A stretch of DNA of 64,000 nucleotides, from contig JAFDWR010000002.1 in assembly GCA_018268355.1 (NCBI GenBank), forward strand, positions 248,001 through 312,000, given 5' to 3'. Numbering within the stretch: the stretch's first letter is position 1; each line of letters starts with the position of its first letter. Below, piece by piece: positions 46,285 to 55,791 of the stretch. The notes under the pieces were generated by a model. It was given only the letters and a program-made list of their open reading frames with translations. It was not told the origin of the DNA and did no database searches. Origin of the DNA: Armatimonadota bacterium (lineage in GTDB: Bacteria; Armatimonadota; Fimbriimonadia; Fimbriimonadales; Fimbriimonadaceae). The position numbers and the translations under genes were made by a program.

Positions 46285-46803
46285 CTACGCTTGTTCCTGT
46301 TCAATCTTGTCACGGAGGGCCTTCTTTAAATGATCCAGAAAGTGCAATCGGCCAGGCTCATGGAGCGCATAGCTTAAGTTCTCTGACAGTCGAATACCAT
46401 GTTTGATCTTCTTAACCGACAATAGTGATGCGTATCGCACGATCTGTACTTCCACTTCAGAAACACGCTGCTGGGCGTAGAGTGCAGCAGCCAGCCCGAC
46501 CAGAAAGTGGATGTATGAGAGGTCATCGAGAACTGCCGCAGCCAAGAGATCGTCAAGCACCCGTTGACACGTATCCTCAATTAAGCGCCAGTCCTGAAGT
46601 TGGAATGCCAGTGCGACTTTGACGTTTGCGATTTGGTGGGACCAATACTGAAACTCACTCAACACGGGTTCGGACTTCAGTGCGCTTTCGTATTCCAGGC
46701 ACACAAGCATGGCACCCTTTAGCCATTCCTGTGTGGGAGTTTCTGTAATGCTTAGAAACTCCAGAATCTTCATCAACTCTTTATCTAGCTGATCATAGTC
46801 CAT
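46285..46803 (-). CDS. orphan helical protein, tandem paralog B
   Basis: 172 residues, soluble and almost wholly helical, with a TPR-like feel. It shares with its upstream neighbour the blocks PT(Q/E)EWL.(G/A)A, DDL.YIHFL..L..ALYA and VKK(I/L)KHG(I/V)(R/Q)L, so the two are clear duplicates. No function recognised. G+C is lower than the host average. It could be an immunity-type protein, but there is no toxin nearby to support this. Confidence 0.7.
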   Translation of the reverse strand: MDYDQLDKELMKILEFLSITETPTQEWLKGAMLVCLEYESALKSEPVLSEFQYWSHQIANVKVALAFQLQDWRLIEDTCQRVLDDLLAAAVLDDLSYIHFLVGLAAALYAQQRVSEVEVQIVRYASLLSVKKIKHGIRLSENLSYALHEPGRLHFLDHLKKALRDKIEQEQA

Positions 46804-46948
46804 CTGCTATTCCCAATCCCAAGACGCACAATCCGAGGCAATCGAAGCGAACACTCCGCTCCTTTTGGATCCTTGCAACCACGGAACAAACTTGTTACCC
46901 CCTTTGAGGGTCCAAGAGAGCGCGGGGAGCGGCGAGGGTCCTAAGCAC

Positions 46949-47467
46949 CTACGCGTCACCCTGCTCCATCTTCTCACGGAGAGCCTTCGCCAAAAGGTCC
47001 ATGACATAGTCTCGGTCCTTGTCATCCAACATGTGCGTCAGATGGCCCGCCAGCTGTACACCGTGTTTCAGCTTCTTGACGGAGAACGTCGAAGCATAAC
47101 AAGACACTTGCTCCTTCACTTCATCGGTACGGTCCATTGCAAAGAGCGCAACAAACAGCTCGATCAAAAAATGAATGTAAATGAGGTCATCGGGGTCCGG
47201 TGAATGGCGGATGACCTCAAGTTCTCGTTTAGCTGTCGCTTCTAGGGTCTCCCAATCCTTTAGCATTCGCGCCAGACATGCCTTTAGTCCGGCGAGTCTG
47301 GAAGGAACTCGCAATCGTCCAGATTCCGGGCTCAACAGCTCTGCCCTTTGTTCAAAGTCTTCGCACCTTTTCAAGGCTGCAACAAGCCATTCTTCTGTCG
47401 GAACTTTGTTCACCTGAAGATAGCTGAAAGCCGACGAAAGAAACGCTTCAGGGTCCAATTGATCCAC
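46949..47467 (-). CDS. orphan helical protein, tandem paralog A
   Basis: 172 residues, the same length as its downstream paralog. It starts with GTG at 47467 behind GGAGGAG. Landmarks are KVPTEEWLVAALKRCEDFEQ, DDLIYIHFLIELFVALFA and FSVKKLKHGVQLAGHL. Soluble, helical, unrecognised. Confidence 0.7.
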   Translation of the reverse strand: MDQLDPEAFLSSAFSYLQVNKVPTEEWLVAALKRCEDFEQRAELLSPESGRLRVPSRLAGLKACLARMLKDWETLEATAKRELEVIRHSPDPDDLIYIHFLIELFVALFAMDRTDEVKEQVSCYASTFSVKKLKHGVQLAGHLTHMLDDKDRDYVMDLLAKALREKMEQGDA

Positions 47468-47680
47468 TTACTCCTCCTTCGTCCGGAATGCCAAATGGTA
47501 GCGCAGCCAAGCTGTGAAGCCAAAATTCCTTCATCGCGGCAAACCCCATGACAACCTTTTTCACATGATAGATGCTCACCTGGACGTCTCGGCCAAGTGT
47601 TATCACCCTCGATTCATCTCAATCTACGGCAATTTGAATGCAATTCTCGAAGACGTAGGTGTTCATGGTGACTGAAAAAT

Positions 47681-48148
47681 TCAAGACTGTTGATTTCCCC
47701 CAAATTGCACCAGAATTCTTTCGTAGAATGAACCATGCATTCCGTGGTCGTATCGGCGCTGAATGGAGTCTTGAGCGATGACAAGAGCCTTAAGCTGTTC
47801 GGTGGAGTATGCAAAAAGGCCAGAATCGCTATCCCGAATACTGAATTCAAAGGTATCCAACATGGCGCCAACATAGTCTAACGTCTGTGCCGTGACCGAT
47901 CCTTCGAGCACTGACAGGAGAATGCCGGGAGCGTAATAGTGCTTGGCCTCAATGGATACCGAGCCCCATGCGTCTGAGGTCCAGAGCTCGGCAATGCCCT
48001 CCAATGGAACCTCATCCCAACTGTACTTTGTCAGGTGGCGTCGAATTGTGGGCTCGTGTTCGCTATCCCGGTACCGAAAAACCTTAGCAGGCTTTTTTGA
48101 GCGACCAAACTGTTCTCGTAGGGCGGCTTGGGCTGCACCAAATGTCAT
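47681..48148 (-). CDS. orphan protein related to the one at 28473
   Basis: 155 residues, soluble. A YYAPG block (IEAKHYYAPGILLSVL) and a STEQLKALVIAQ helix correspond in order to those of the protein at 28473-29000. DUF6714-like is my tentative label. GAGGTAAGACGCAA precedes the ATG. It lies in the low-G+C orphan island. Confidence 0.65.
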   Translation of the reverse strand: MTFGAAQAALREQFGRSKKPAKVFRYRDSEHEPTIRRHLTKYSWDEVPLEGIAELWTSDAWGSVSIEAKHYYAPGILLSVLEGSVTAQTLDYVGAMLDTFEFSIRDSDSGLFAYSTEQLKALVIAQDSIQRRYDHGMHGSFYERILVQFGGNQQS

Positions 48149-48284
48149 TTGCGTCTTACCTCGTTAGACAAATTCCAGGATTCCATCGGGATTTCAAACA
48201 CAGAACGTTCATCAATCATTTGCCCTTCTCTACCATCTTGATCCATGTGCGCTCTGTCGCTTCTGGCACTGCGCGAACCATCAG

Positions 48285-48950
48285 CTATTCGCACCCCTCT
48301 TCGTTGATGAGTCTTCGTAAGCGGGTCAGGCGTTCGATTCTCTCGGCTTCGAAGGGGATCTTCCCTTCGTCGACGTGGGCGAAGTGGAGGTCGATGCTCG
48401 CTAGAAGGATCCTCCGAATACGCTCGATTCTGCGAGCTACTCTAAGTTCATCCTCCGGCCTAAGCGTCATGCCTTCGGCCAATCCGAATGAAAAATAGTT
48501 AGTTCGAGTTGGACCCGGGCAGAAAAGCAGCTTCACGTCCGGGACAAGGCGGTAAATGAACTCGATCCATTCCGCATCTTGATCAAAGTCTCCCTGAATG
48601 TCCGACATCTCATACGTGTAGTTCGGAGGAATCTTGTCACGCCCACCCCAAAGGTGTTCAACCAGCGGCACCCAATCTCTGACCGGAGCCAGTTCAATGA
48701 TCATTGTACAAAGATAGGCGGGGAGGGCCATCCTGGCAAAGGATGGCCGCATGCAAAAGAATGCATCGATTTGATATGTGGTGCCCGGCATCACGAGATA
48801 TCGCCAATCTCCACCAATGGCATCCTCGATCAGACAACGCTCTTCCACACCCCACGCCGTCGAGCGCCCCTTGACCTCGGGAGGTTCGTGGATGTTGCAG
48901 CCTTGAAACTCTTCAATGAGTTCAGAGAGTAGCTGGAGTGAGGTGTTCAT
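48285..48950 (-). CDS. orphan cytoplasmic protein
   Basis: 221 residues, no membrane helix. An FFCMRPSFARMALPAYLCTM block faintly recalls the YYLPG block of the neighbouring family. The C-terminal third is a helical charged region (ARRIERIRRILLASIDLHFA). No family recognised. It is the fourth small gene of the island. Confidence 0.6.
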   Translation of the reverse strand: MNTSLQLLSELIEEFQGCNIHEPPEVKGRSTAWGVEERCLIEDAIGGDWRYLVMPGTTYQIDAFFCMRPSFARMALPAYLCTMIIELAPVRDWVPLVEHLWGGRDKIPPNYTYEMSDIQGDFDQDAEWIEFIYRLVPDVKLLFCPGPTRTNYFSFGLAEGMTLRPEDELRVARRIERIRRILLASIDLHFAHVDEGKIPFEAERIERLTRLRRLINEEGCE

Positions 48951-49067
48951 GGAGTCGCTCGATGGAAACAGGGGTCGGTTGCCGCCGTCGACCGCCGGCC
49001 AACCTAACTATAGTCCGTTTTGGAGCCGCTCACAAGCGGGAGTCATGGCGAGCGTTGTGCCCTCGGT

Positions 49068-49088
49068 GACTACCACCGGGTGGTAGTC
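49068..49088. terminator. hairpin downstream of tRNA-Ala
   Basis: A nine-base perfect stem GACTACCAC/GTGGTAGTC with a CGG loop, 21 bases past the 3' end of the tRNA on the minus strand. It lacks a T tract. Confidence 0.4.
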
Positions 49089-49109
49089 AAACGCTGAAAT
49101 GGAAGGTGT

Positions 49110-49185
49110 TGGTGGAGATAATGAGATTCGAACTCACGACCTCTGCAGTGCGATTGCAGCGCTCTCCCAGCTGAGCTATATCCCC
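49110..49185 (-). tRNA. tRNA-Ala (anticodon CGC)
   Basis: A complete cloverleaf: acceptor GGGGATA with TATCTCC, D-arm AGCTCAGCTGGGAGAGC, anticodon stem CTGCA/TGCAG with loop ATCGCAC (CGC, reads GCG), and T-arm with TTCGAAT. The CCA end is encoded. Its first ten bases overlap the end of mqnA, whose TAG stop is tRNA bases 8-10. Confidence 0.97.
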
Positions 49186-49994
49186 ACGGAGCGGACTTCA
49201 TTAAACCCCGAGGCACCGGCGGACTGCAACTCCTCGCCGCGACGAAGCTCGGGCAGGGTCCCGCCGAGGCGGCGGGCGAACTCGCGATACCCGCGCAAAA
49301 CGTCGTCGCTCAGCCGGTAGACCATCGTCTTCGAATAGTAATTCTCCAGCGCGGGGATGCTCCAGCCGTGCTCGCGGGCCACGCGCTGGATGAGGGCATC
49401 ATCAATCGGGCGTTCACCCGCCGCCGCCAGCCGCGAAACCAGCCGCGGCGAAAGGTCTTGGCGGCCGATCCACCCCGCCCAAAGGAAAGGCAGACCGGTC
49501 CAATCGGTCCAGGCCGCGCCGAGGTCAATCACGTAGCCCTCGGGCAGCGAGGCGGCCATCCCGAGGTCGCCGATGAGGACGGCGGCATCGTGGTCCAGGA
49601 GCATGTCGTCGAGGCTGGGCGGCATCGGTTCGGCCTCGGGAACGCAGCCATAGACCTCGCGCAGCCACATCTGGGCGAGCGCATTGCTGGTCATCGAACT
49701 CTGGTCGAGCGCGAGCCGCTTAATCTCGCTCGGCAGCACCTTGCTGAACAGCCGAACGCTCTCCACCGGGCCATCGGAAGCGATGCAAGTGGCCTCGGCG
49801 AGCACCACGTCGGGCCGATTCAGGGCATAAAGGCTGCTGACGAGGATCGCGTCGACCTCGCCGCTCTCCAGCAAGGCGGGCAGCCGACTGGGAACGTCCA
49901 AGACAACTTCAACGCTGGGGTCGTCTCGAAAGGCCTCGACCAAGGGCACGGCGTTGGCATAACTCACGCATCCGATGCGAAATTCTGGCGTCAT
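49176..49994 (-). CDS. mqnA: chorismate dehydratase, futalosine menaquinone pathway
   Basis: 272 residues. MqnA converts chorismate to 3-enolpyruvyl-benzoate, the first step of the futalosine route. Family landmarks: RIGCVSYANAVPLV at the N-terminus, SRLPALLESGEVDAILVSS, VRLFSK, LDQSSMTSNALAQ, AVLIGDLGM, and DLGAAWTDWTGLPFLWAGW. GGAGG lies 11 bases before the ATG. The TAG stop is inside the downstream tRNA-Ala. It fits the complex I genes in the window, which pass electrons to menaquinone. The gene is divergent from rbsB. Confidence 0.92.
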   Translation of the reverse strand: MTPEFRIGCVSYANAVPLVEAFRDDPSVEVVLDVPSRLPALLESGEVDAILVSSLYALNRPDVVLAEATCIASDGPVESVRLFSKVLPSEIKRLALDQSSMTSNALAQMWLREVYGCVPEAEPMPPSLDDMLLDHDAAVLIGDLGMAASLPEGYVIDLGAAWTDWTGLPFLWAGWIGRQDLSPRLVSRLAAAGERPIDDALIQRVAREHGWSIPALENYYSKTMVYRLSDDVLRGYREFARRLGGTLPELRRGEELQSAGASGFNEVRSVGI

Positions 49995-50068
49995 GGCGAC
50001 TTCTTTCCTCCTTACTACGAACCCGGAACAGCAGATTGCCCGAAGCGTGATACGATTATTTCGCGCTC

Positions 50069-51064
50069 ATGAAATGGTCTGCTCTTCTCGCCTCGTCTTT
50101 GCTCATGCTTTCGCTCGTCGCCTGCTCGGGTGACAAAGGTGCCGAAACCACGCCCACCGGCGGTGCCAAGCCCGCCGCAAGCGGAAAGAAGCTGAAGCTC
50201 GGCTTTGTCACCAACAACGCCTCGGACTACTGGACCATCGCCCGCAAGGGTGTGGAAAAGGCCCAGTCGGAACTCCCGAACGTGGAAGTCGAGTTCCTGA
50301 TGCCCGACGATGGAACCGCCGCCAAGCAGCGTTCGATTGTCGATAACCTCACCGCCAAGGGCATCGACGGCATGGCGATCAGCCCGGTCGACCCCGCCAA
50401 CCAAACCGACATGATCAACGCGGCGTGTAAGTCGATGCTCGTCTTCACCCAAGATAGCGACGCCCCCACCTCCGACCGCGCTTGCTATATCGGCACCGAC
50501 AACGTCGCCGCCGGTCGCCAGGCGGGCGAAGAGCTGAAGAAGGCCCTTCCCGAAGGCGGAAAGGTTTACGTCTTTGTCGGCAAGGCCGACGCCCAAAACG
50601 CGATGGAGCGAATCAACGGCCTGAAGGAGGCGGTGAAGGATTCGAAGATCCAGATTGTCGACGTCCGCACCGACGACACTGACCGCGCCCGGGCAAAGAG
50701 CAACGTTGCCGACGTCCTCGTGAAGGATCCTTCGGTTGCGGGTCTCGTGGGAATCTGGAGCTATAACGGTCCCGCGATCCTCGGCGCCGTCCGCGATGCG
50801 AAGATGGCGGGCAAGGTGAAGATTGTCTGCTTTGACGAAGAAGACGACACCCTCGCGGGAATCAAGGCGGGCGAGATCGAAGCGACGATCGTTCAGCAGC
50901 CGTTCGAGTTCGGCTACCAGGCGATCATCAAGATGAACAAGTATCTGAACGGCGACAAGTCGGTGGTCCCCGCGAACAAGCTCAACATCGTCCCGACGGT
51001 TGCTCTCCGAAAGGAAGGCGTGGACGAGTTCAAGAAGAAGCTCGACGCGCTCCGCGGACGATAA
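50069..51064 (+). CDS. sugar ABC transporter substrate-binding lipoprotein
   Basis: 331 residues. Lipobox SLVAC with Cys19 as the lipid attachment site. Type I periplasmic binding fold of the ribose (RbsB) family: KLGFVTNNASDYWTIARKGV, ISPVDPANQTD, GTDNVAAGRQAGEELKKALP, and VGIWSYNGPAILGAV. The ligand is probably a pentose or hexose. It lies three bases before the ATPase gene. It is divergent from mqnA, with a spacer of 74 bases. Confidence 0.9.
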   Translation: MKWSALLASSLLMLSLVACSGDKGAETTPTGGAKPAASGKKLKLGFVTNNASDYWTIARKGVEKAQSELPNVEVEFLMPDDGTAAKQRSIVDNLTAKGIDGMAISPVDPANQTDMINAACKSMLVFTQDSDAPTSDRACYIGTDNVAAGRQAGEELKKALPEGGKVYVFVGKADAQNAMERINGLKEAVKDSKIQIVDVRTDDTDRARAKSNVADVLVKDPSVAGLVGIWSYNGPAILGAVRDAKMAGKVKIVCFDEEDDTLAGIKAGEIEATIVQQPFEFGYQAIIKMNKYLNGDKSVVPANKLNIVPTVALRKEGVDEFKKKLDALRGR

Positions 51065-51067
51065 TCG

Positions 51068-52540
51068 GTGCTCCGCGCTCACGGGATCAGCAAGCGCTAT
51101 GGTGGCGTGATCGCCCTCGCCGAAGTGAACTTCGAGGTTCGCTTCTGCGAAGTCGTGGGCCTGATCGGCGAGAACGGGGCGGGCAAATCGACCCTGATCA
51201 AGGTGCTCGGTGGCCTGGTTGCGCCGGATTCGGGTCGGATCGAGTTTGAAGGTGGTGCCGTGAGTCTGCGCTCGCCTCAGGAGTCGATCTCGCTGGGCAT
51301 CGGAATCATCCACCAGGAGCTTTCGAACCTCCCCAACCTCGACATCGCGTCGAACATCTTTCTGGGCCGCGAGAAGACAAAGGGCAAGTGGTGGCTCGAT
51401 GATCGCGCCTCGCGGGCGGAGGCAGCGAAGATCCTCGCCCGGGTTGGCCTTGATGCCGACCCCGCCAAGCCGCTCGGCGCGCTCACCCTCGGCGAGCAAC
51501 AGATGGTGGAGATCGCGAAGGCGCTCTCGCTGGAGGCCAAGGTCTTGATCATGGACGAGCCGACCTCGAGCCTGAGCGCGAAGGAGGCAGAAACGCTGAT
51601 CGGCCTGGTGCGGCGGCTCCGCGAGGACGGGGTCGGCGTGGTCTACGTCTCCCACCGGCTGGACGAAGTCGTTGCCCTCGCCGACCGCGTCACCGCCTTG
51701 CGCGATGGTCGGAACGCGGGCGAACTCGCGAAGCAGGAGATTTCCCAGCCCGCGATGATCCGACTGATGGTGGGTCGCGACCTGGAGCCGGCTTCCGCGC
51801 GGCAAGCCAGCTTCGGCGAGGTGCAACTGCGAGCGGATCGTGTCGTGACGAATCGATTTCCGAATGAGGCGACCAGCCTAGAGGTCCGTGCGGGCGAAAT
51901 CGTTGGCATTGCGGGCCTTGTGGGTTCGGGCCGAACCGAGCTTGTCAATGCGATCTATGGCGTTGAGCCGCGATTGGCGGGCGAAGTCACCCTCGGGGGC
52001 CGTCCACTTGAGGCCAACAACCCACGGGCGTCGATCGAGGCGGGCCTTGTCCTCGTTCCCGAAGACCGCCGGACCCAGGCTCTGATCCTCGCCTCCTCGG
52101 TGGGCGACAACCTCGTCTTGCCGCGGTGGGAGGACTTTGCCCGCAACGGCCTCGTTCAGAGCGCTGCGGTTCGCGAGGAGACTCAATCGCTATGCGCGAC
52201 CTATGGGGTGAAGGCGGCCTCGGTTGATGTGCCGGTGGGAACGCTGAGCGGCGGAAACCAGCAGAAAGTCGTCCTTGCGAAGTGGCTGTCGATGAAGCCG
52301 AAGTGCTTGATTGTCGACGAACCCACTCGGGGCATCGATGTTGGCGCGCGAGAAGAGATTTATGAGGCGATGCGCGAGCTCGCCGCGCAGGGCGTTGCAA
52401 TCCTGATGGTGAGCAGCGACCTCCAAGAGGTTTTGGCGCTGAGCGACCGCGTGATCGTGATGCGCGAGGGTCGAATGGCGGGAAGTTTGGACCGGGCATT
52501 GGCCACGGAAGAGTCTGTGATGGAGTTGGCAGTTGGTTAA
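51068..52540 (+). CDS. sugar ABC transporter ATP-binding protein (RbsA-like)
   Basis: 490 residues, two fused nucleotide-binding domains. The first has GENGAGKST, LTLGEQQMVEIAKAL and LIMDEPTSSL. The second has a degenerate Walker A GLVGSGRTE (normal for RbsA), LSGGNQQKVVLAKWL and LIVDEPTRGIDVG. GTG start. Energises uptake through the permease encoded next, with which it overlaps by eight bases. Confidence 0.95.
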   Translation: MLRAHGISKRYGGVIALAEVNFEVRFCEVVGLIGENGAGKSTLIKVLGGLVAPDSGRIEFEGGAVSLRSPQESISLGIGIIHQELSNLPNLDIASNIFLGREKTKGKWWLDDRASRAEAAKILARVGLDADPAKPLGALTLGEQQMVEIAKALSLEAKVLIMDEPTSSLSAKEAETLIGLVRRLREDGVGVVYVSHRLDEVVALADRVTALRDGRNAGELAKQEISQPAMIRLMVGRDLEPASARQASFGEVQLRADRVVTNRFPNEATSLEVRAGEIVGIAGLVGSGRTELVNAIYGVEPRLAGEVTLGGRPLEANNPRASIEAGLVLVPEDRRTQALILASSVGDNLVLPRWEDFARNGLVQSAAVREETQSLCATYGVKAASVDVPVGTLSGGNQQKVVLAKWLSMKPKCLIVDEPTRGIDVGAREEIYEAMRELAAQGVAILMVSSDLQEVLALSDRVIVMREGRMAGSLDRALATEESVMELAVG

Positions 52541-53486
52541 GTCGTTGAATCGGGAGCGAGGGCTCTTGATCTTGCTCGTCGTGCTGGCGGCGGTGGTTTG
52601 GATGTTGAACCGCCAGTTCCTTAGCCCCCAGAACCTGACCAACATCTCGCGTTTGGTCGGGATCTACGGCATTTTCAGCATCGGCGCCGCACTCGTAATC
52701 ATCACATCGGGGATCGACCTTTCGGTCGGGTCGATGTTCTCGTTGCTTGGCGTTTTGCTGTCGATCATGCTCGTCGGGCGCGGCTGGAGCCCTTGGATTG
52801 CTCTCCCCGCCACCCTCGCCTTCAGCGCGATGCTCGGCAGCATCCACGGCTTTCTCATCACGAAGGTGCGGCTCCAACCGTTTGTCACCACCCTTTGCGG
52901 ACTGCTGATCTATCGCGGCCTTGCCCAGTACATCGCGAAGGACGAGACCAAGGGCTTTGGCCTCGGCACCGGCTTTGAGAGCGTGAAGGCCTTCTTCAAG
53001 AGCTCGCCGCTCGGGGTGCCGATCGAGTTTTGGATCATGCTCGTGGTGGCCGCGCTGGCCTGGGTTCTCCTGCACCGGTCGGTGTATGGTCGCCACCTTT
53101 TGGCGGTCGGGAAGAACGAGGAGGCGGCCCGGTTTTCTGGGATCCGGACCCAGCGCGTGATCGTGATTGCCTATGTGATCGCGGCGTGCCTCACCGGCAT
53201 CTCGGCGACGCTAATGGCGTTCTATACGAACTCGATTTCGCCATCTTCCCACGGCGCGTCGTACGAGCTGTATGGGATCGCGGCCGCGGTTTTGGGCGGT
53301 TGCTCGCTGCGGGGCGGTGAGGGGTCGATTTTTGGGGTCCTCCTGGGGACGCTGTTGCTCCAGATGCTGCAGAACTTGGTGAACATCCTCGGCATCCCGA
53401 GCAGCCTGAACTTCGCGGTCGTCGGCGCGGTGATCTTGATCGGGGTGATCGCGGATCGCCTGCTGTCGGGCCGCCGTTCGGGGTAG
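52533..53486 (+). CDS. sugar ABC transporter permease (RbsC-like)
   Basis: 317 residues, about eight to ten helices. Contains the family segment ITSGIDLSVGSMFSLLGV and the coupling loop GRHLLAVGKNEEAARFSGI. TTG start inside the ATPase gene. Together with the two preceding genes it forms an rbsBAC-order importer. Confidence 0.92.
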   Translation: MVKSLNRERGLLILLVVLAAVVWMLNRQFLSPQNLTNISRLVGIYGIFSIGAALVIITSGIDLSVGSMFSLLGVLLSIMLVGRGWSPWIALPATLAFSAMLGSIHGFLITKVRLQPFVTTLCGLLIYRGLAQYIAKDETKGFGLGTGFESVKAFFKSSPLGVPIEFWIMLVVAALAWVLLHRSVYGRHLLAVGKNEEAARFSGIRTQRVIVIAYVIAACLTGISATLMAFYTNSISPSSHGASYELYGIAAAVLGGCSLRGGEGSIFGVLLGTLLLQMLQNLVNILGIPSSLNFAVVGAVILIGVIADRLLSGRRSG

Positions 53487-53533
53487 ATACCCTCCTTCGC
53501 AACCTTCAGCAATCTCTAACCGTCTCAACCAAA

Positions 53534-55093
53534 ATGATCACGGTCGGACTCCTACTAACCAATGCCTGGCTAAGCCAGCGCTCGTTCCTTGCCAACCCTT
53601 TGACGAGCGATTTTCTCATTGCAAATTCGACAGAACTTGGCAGCACCTATGAGAACTCAGCGGGATCGGCCAGAGCAGACCGGAACGGCGAGAACTTGAT
53701 CTTCATTGCGGCCGGAAAGGCACAGTGCATGGTCAAACTCCGAGCAACGATTGACGGTGTGAAGGACGGCGGTCGTGGTGTTGTTTCGCCCCTGCCAAAG
53801 ATGAATGGGCTCTACCCCGTTACGGACAACAATGTCGTTCGAACGGAGGGCGCGATGCTAGCGCAGTGGGACGGCGCAACGGAGGAGAACTACACTCCGG
53901 CACCGGGTTGGTGGCAAACCCACAGGATGACCTGGTTTGCCAACAAGATCGGCATGAAACTGCGTGGCTGCGCTGTGTTCGTCAAGTACGACATTTCGAA
54001 GGACACCTGGGCGCGGTCGAAGCCGCTCGACCTGCTCTCAATCAGCAATGGTGAGTTCGCGAAGCCACGGCCTTACAACAGTTCGCTCAATAAGGCTGAC
54101 ATCCCGGGCGACTTGACCCGGAACAACCTTAAGGGTTGGAAGAGCCAGGGAAAGTACTCCGATGGAGCGCTGGAGTGGTTCCCCGCCGGCATCGATCGAA
54201 CCGAGATCTATGCTTGCCCCTTCACCGGCAACATCTACTTGGCCGGGCGGATCATCTCCGGACCATATAGCCAAACCGACAATCAGGAAAACACGATGCT
54301 GCTCATGGCATCGAGTGACCAGGGCCTTACGTGGCAATGGCTCACGACCCTTGATGCCTGGAGTCCGGCCGTGATGACTTCGACGCCTGATGGTCGGCTG
54401 TGGATTGAGCAGGTGATCGGCAACAGCGACGGCGTCTCGAGTCGAAATGTGCTCACGTACACCGAGCCGCTCGGCCGATTCAAGATGCCCAAGACCTTCA
54501 AGAAGGCTGAACCCTCGTACGCGAACCAAAAGGGTTCGGGCCCCGAGATGGTCGATATGGAGCTGAAGGTGAGCTGTCCCTCGATTTGCCGGTTGCTCGA
54601 CGATCCCAAGGGATCGTCCGTCCTCATCGCCTATCAGGTTCGAAACGACTATGGGAATCAGGAATACCGTGTCGTGAAGGCTACGATCACCCCGGGCGGC
54701 AAATATGTCCAGGAACCTGCCTTTGAGATTCGCGCCACCCGCGAAGACACCCACTCCGTGATGTACGGCACCTTCATTCAGCCCGAGCTCGTCGGCGAGC
54801 CGGATTCGCGCTACACCGACACGAGCCTGTTCTATTGGTACGACGCTCGGCGGGATGCGAACGTGAAGGATGGCGGATTCTCGGTTCGCTACCGCGTCTT
54901 CCGTAAGGGCAAGGGAGCGGAGACCGGTTACCTCAGCCAAAAGCGCAACAATCCGCGCTTCTGGAAGACGGCGCATAACCCGGGCGACTACATGAAGGGC
55001 GCATCATTCGTCGCCGATGGCAAGCGAGTGGCATTCATCCCGCAGTGGTCCGAGGCGGACGGGATTCACGGCCAGTTCTTGTCGACCAAGTGA
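53534..55093 (+). CDS. exported protein with Asp-box
   Basis: 519 residues with a weak hydrophobic N-terminus (MITVGLLLTNAWLSQRS). One Asp-box (SSDQGLTWQW) typical of sialidase-like or photosynthesis-stability-type propellers. No full sialidase active-site set is visible (I see no RIP motif). Many aromatic and polar residues, suggesting a beta-propeller. Function unknown. No ribosome site before the ATG. Confidence 0.7.
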   Translation: MITVGLLLTNAWLSQRSFLANPLTSDFLIANSTELGSTYENSAGSARADRNGENLIFIAAGKAQCMVKLRATIDGVKDGGRGVVSPLPKMNGLYPVTDNNVVRTEGAMLAQWDGATEENYTPAPGWWQTHRMTWFANKIGMKLRGCAVFVKYDISKDTWARSKPLDLLSISNGEFAKPRPYNSSLNKADIPGDLTRNNLKGWKSQGKYSDGALEWFPAGIDRTEIYACPFTGNIYLAGRIISGPYSQTDNQENTMLLMASSDQGLTWQWLTTLDAWSPAVMTSTPDGRLWIEQVIGNSDGVSSRNVLTYTEPLGRFKMPKTFKKAEPSYANQKGSGPEMVDMELKVSCPSICRLLDDPKGSSVLIAYQVRNDYGNQEYRVVKATITPGGKYVQEPAFEIRATREDTHSVMYGTFIQPELVGEPDSRYTDTSLFYWYDARRDANVKDGGFSVRYRVFRKGKGAETGYLSQKRNNPRFWKTAHNPGDYMKGASFVADGKRVAFIPQWSEADGIHGQFLSTK

Positions 55094-55115
55094 GCTCGGT
55101 GCGGCCAGGCGTAAC

Positions 55116-55781
55116 CTAATCGGTGCGCTTGGCCGCACGTTCGTCGAACCACTGCGGGGCTCCTTGAAGGCTTGCACTAGGCTTGTTCAGGGCCTTAATG
55201 ACGGGTCCGTATCTCGCTTCCGAGACCGTCTCATCGACCCAGGAAAAGGCCTCGAGCTTGGGGTGGGACTTGAGTCGCTCGAGGTCGTCGGGCGACACCT
55301 TGGAGCCGTTGAGCAGCAGCAACTCGCGCAGGTTGGGGGCATCGAGAATCCCGGCGAACGAGTCCAGGCCGCCGAGGCGACCCATTTCCACCCGTTCGAG
55401 CTTGGTGCAGTGCTTGAAAGACGGCAGCTCTTTCACCTTCGGGAGCCCATAGAGCTCCAGGTAGGCGAGGTTTGGGAGCTCGGCGGCGAGGGAAAGGTCG
55501 AGCATTCCTCTGACGTGCATCACCTGCAGGTATTCGATCTTGTGCGCCCCGCGCATCCGCTCCAAGTCCACGCCGGTTCCGCCGCGAAGGTCGAGCCAGT
55601 CGAGATGGGGGAGCTTGGCCAGGAAACCCAGCGGCGTGGTGACGTTCCAAAGGGTGAGCTGCCGCACGGGGGCGAGCCATTCCAGGTCGCTCTCGTCGAT
55701 GAAGGCGTGGTCGATCCAGATCTGCGTCGGAGTCTCGGCTTTGGCGACTTCGCGGGCGGGGTTGCGTTTGTAGGAGGCCAT
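55116..55781 (-). CDS. leucine-rich-repeat-like protein
   Basis: 221 residues, cytoplasmic. Irregular leucine-rich repeats of about 22 residues (LPHLDWLDLRGGTGV; LPNLAYLELYGLPKVKELP; APNLRELLLLNGSKVSP). Such folds bind proteins; the partner is unknown. It lies 10 bases after the lipoprotein gene's stop and is probably cotranscribed. Confidence 0.7.
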   Translation of the reverse strand: MASYKRNPAREVAKAETPTQIWIDHAFIDESDLEWLAPVRQLTLWNVTTPLGFLAKLPHLDWLDLRGGTGVDLERMRGAHKIEYLQVMHVRGMLDLSLAAELPNLAYLELYGLPKVKELPSFKHCTKLERVEMGRLGGLDSFAGILDAPNLRELLLLNGSKVSPDDLERLKSHPKLEAFSWVDETVSEARYGPVIKALNKPSASLQGAPQWFDERAAKRTD

Positions 55782-55791
55782 GACAGATAGG

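Noticed and set aside
50015-51826. Minus-strand open frame of 603 codons over the sugar ABC genes
   Set aside because: Antisense to clear rbsB- and rbsA-like genes; composition typical of shadow frames.
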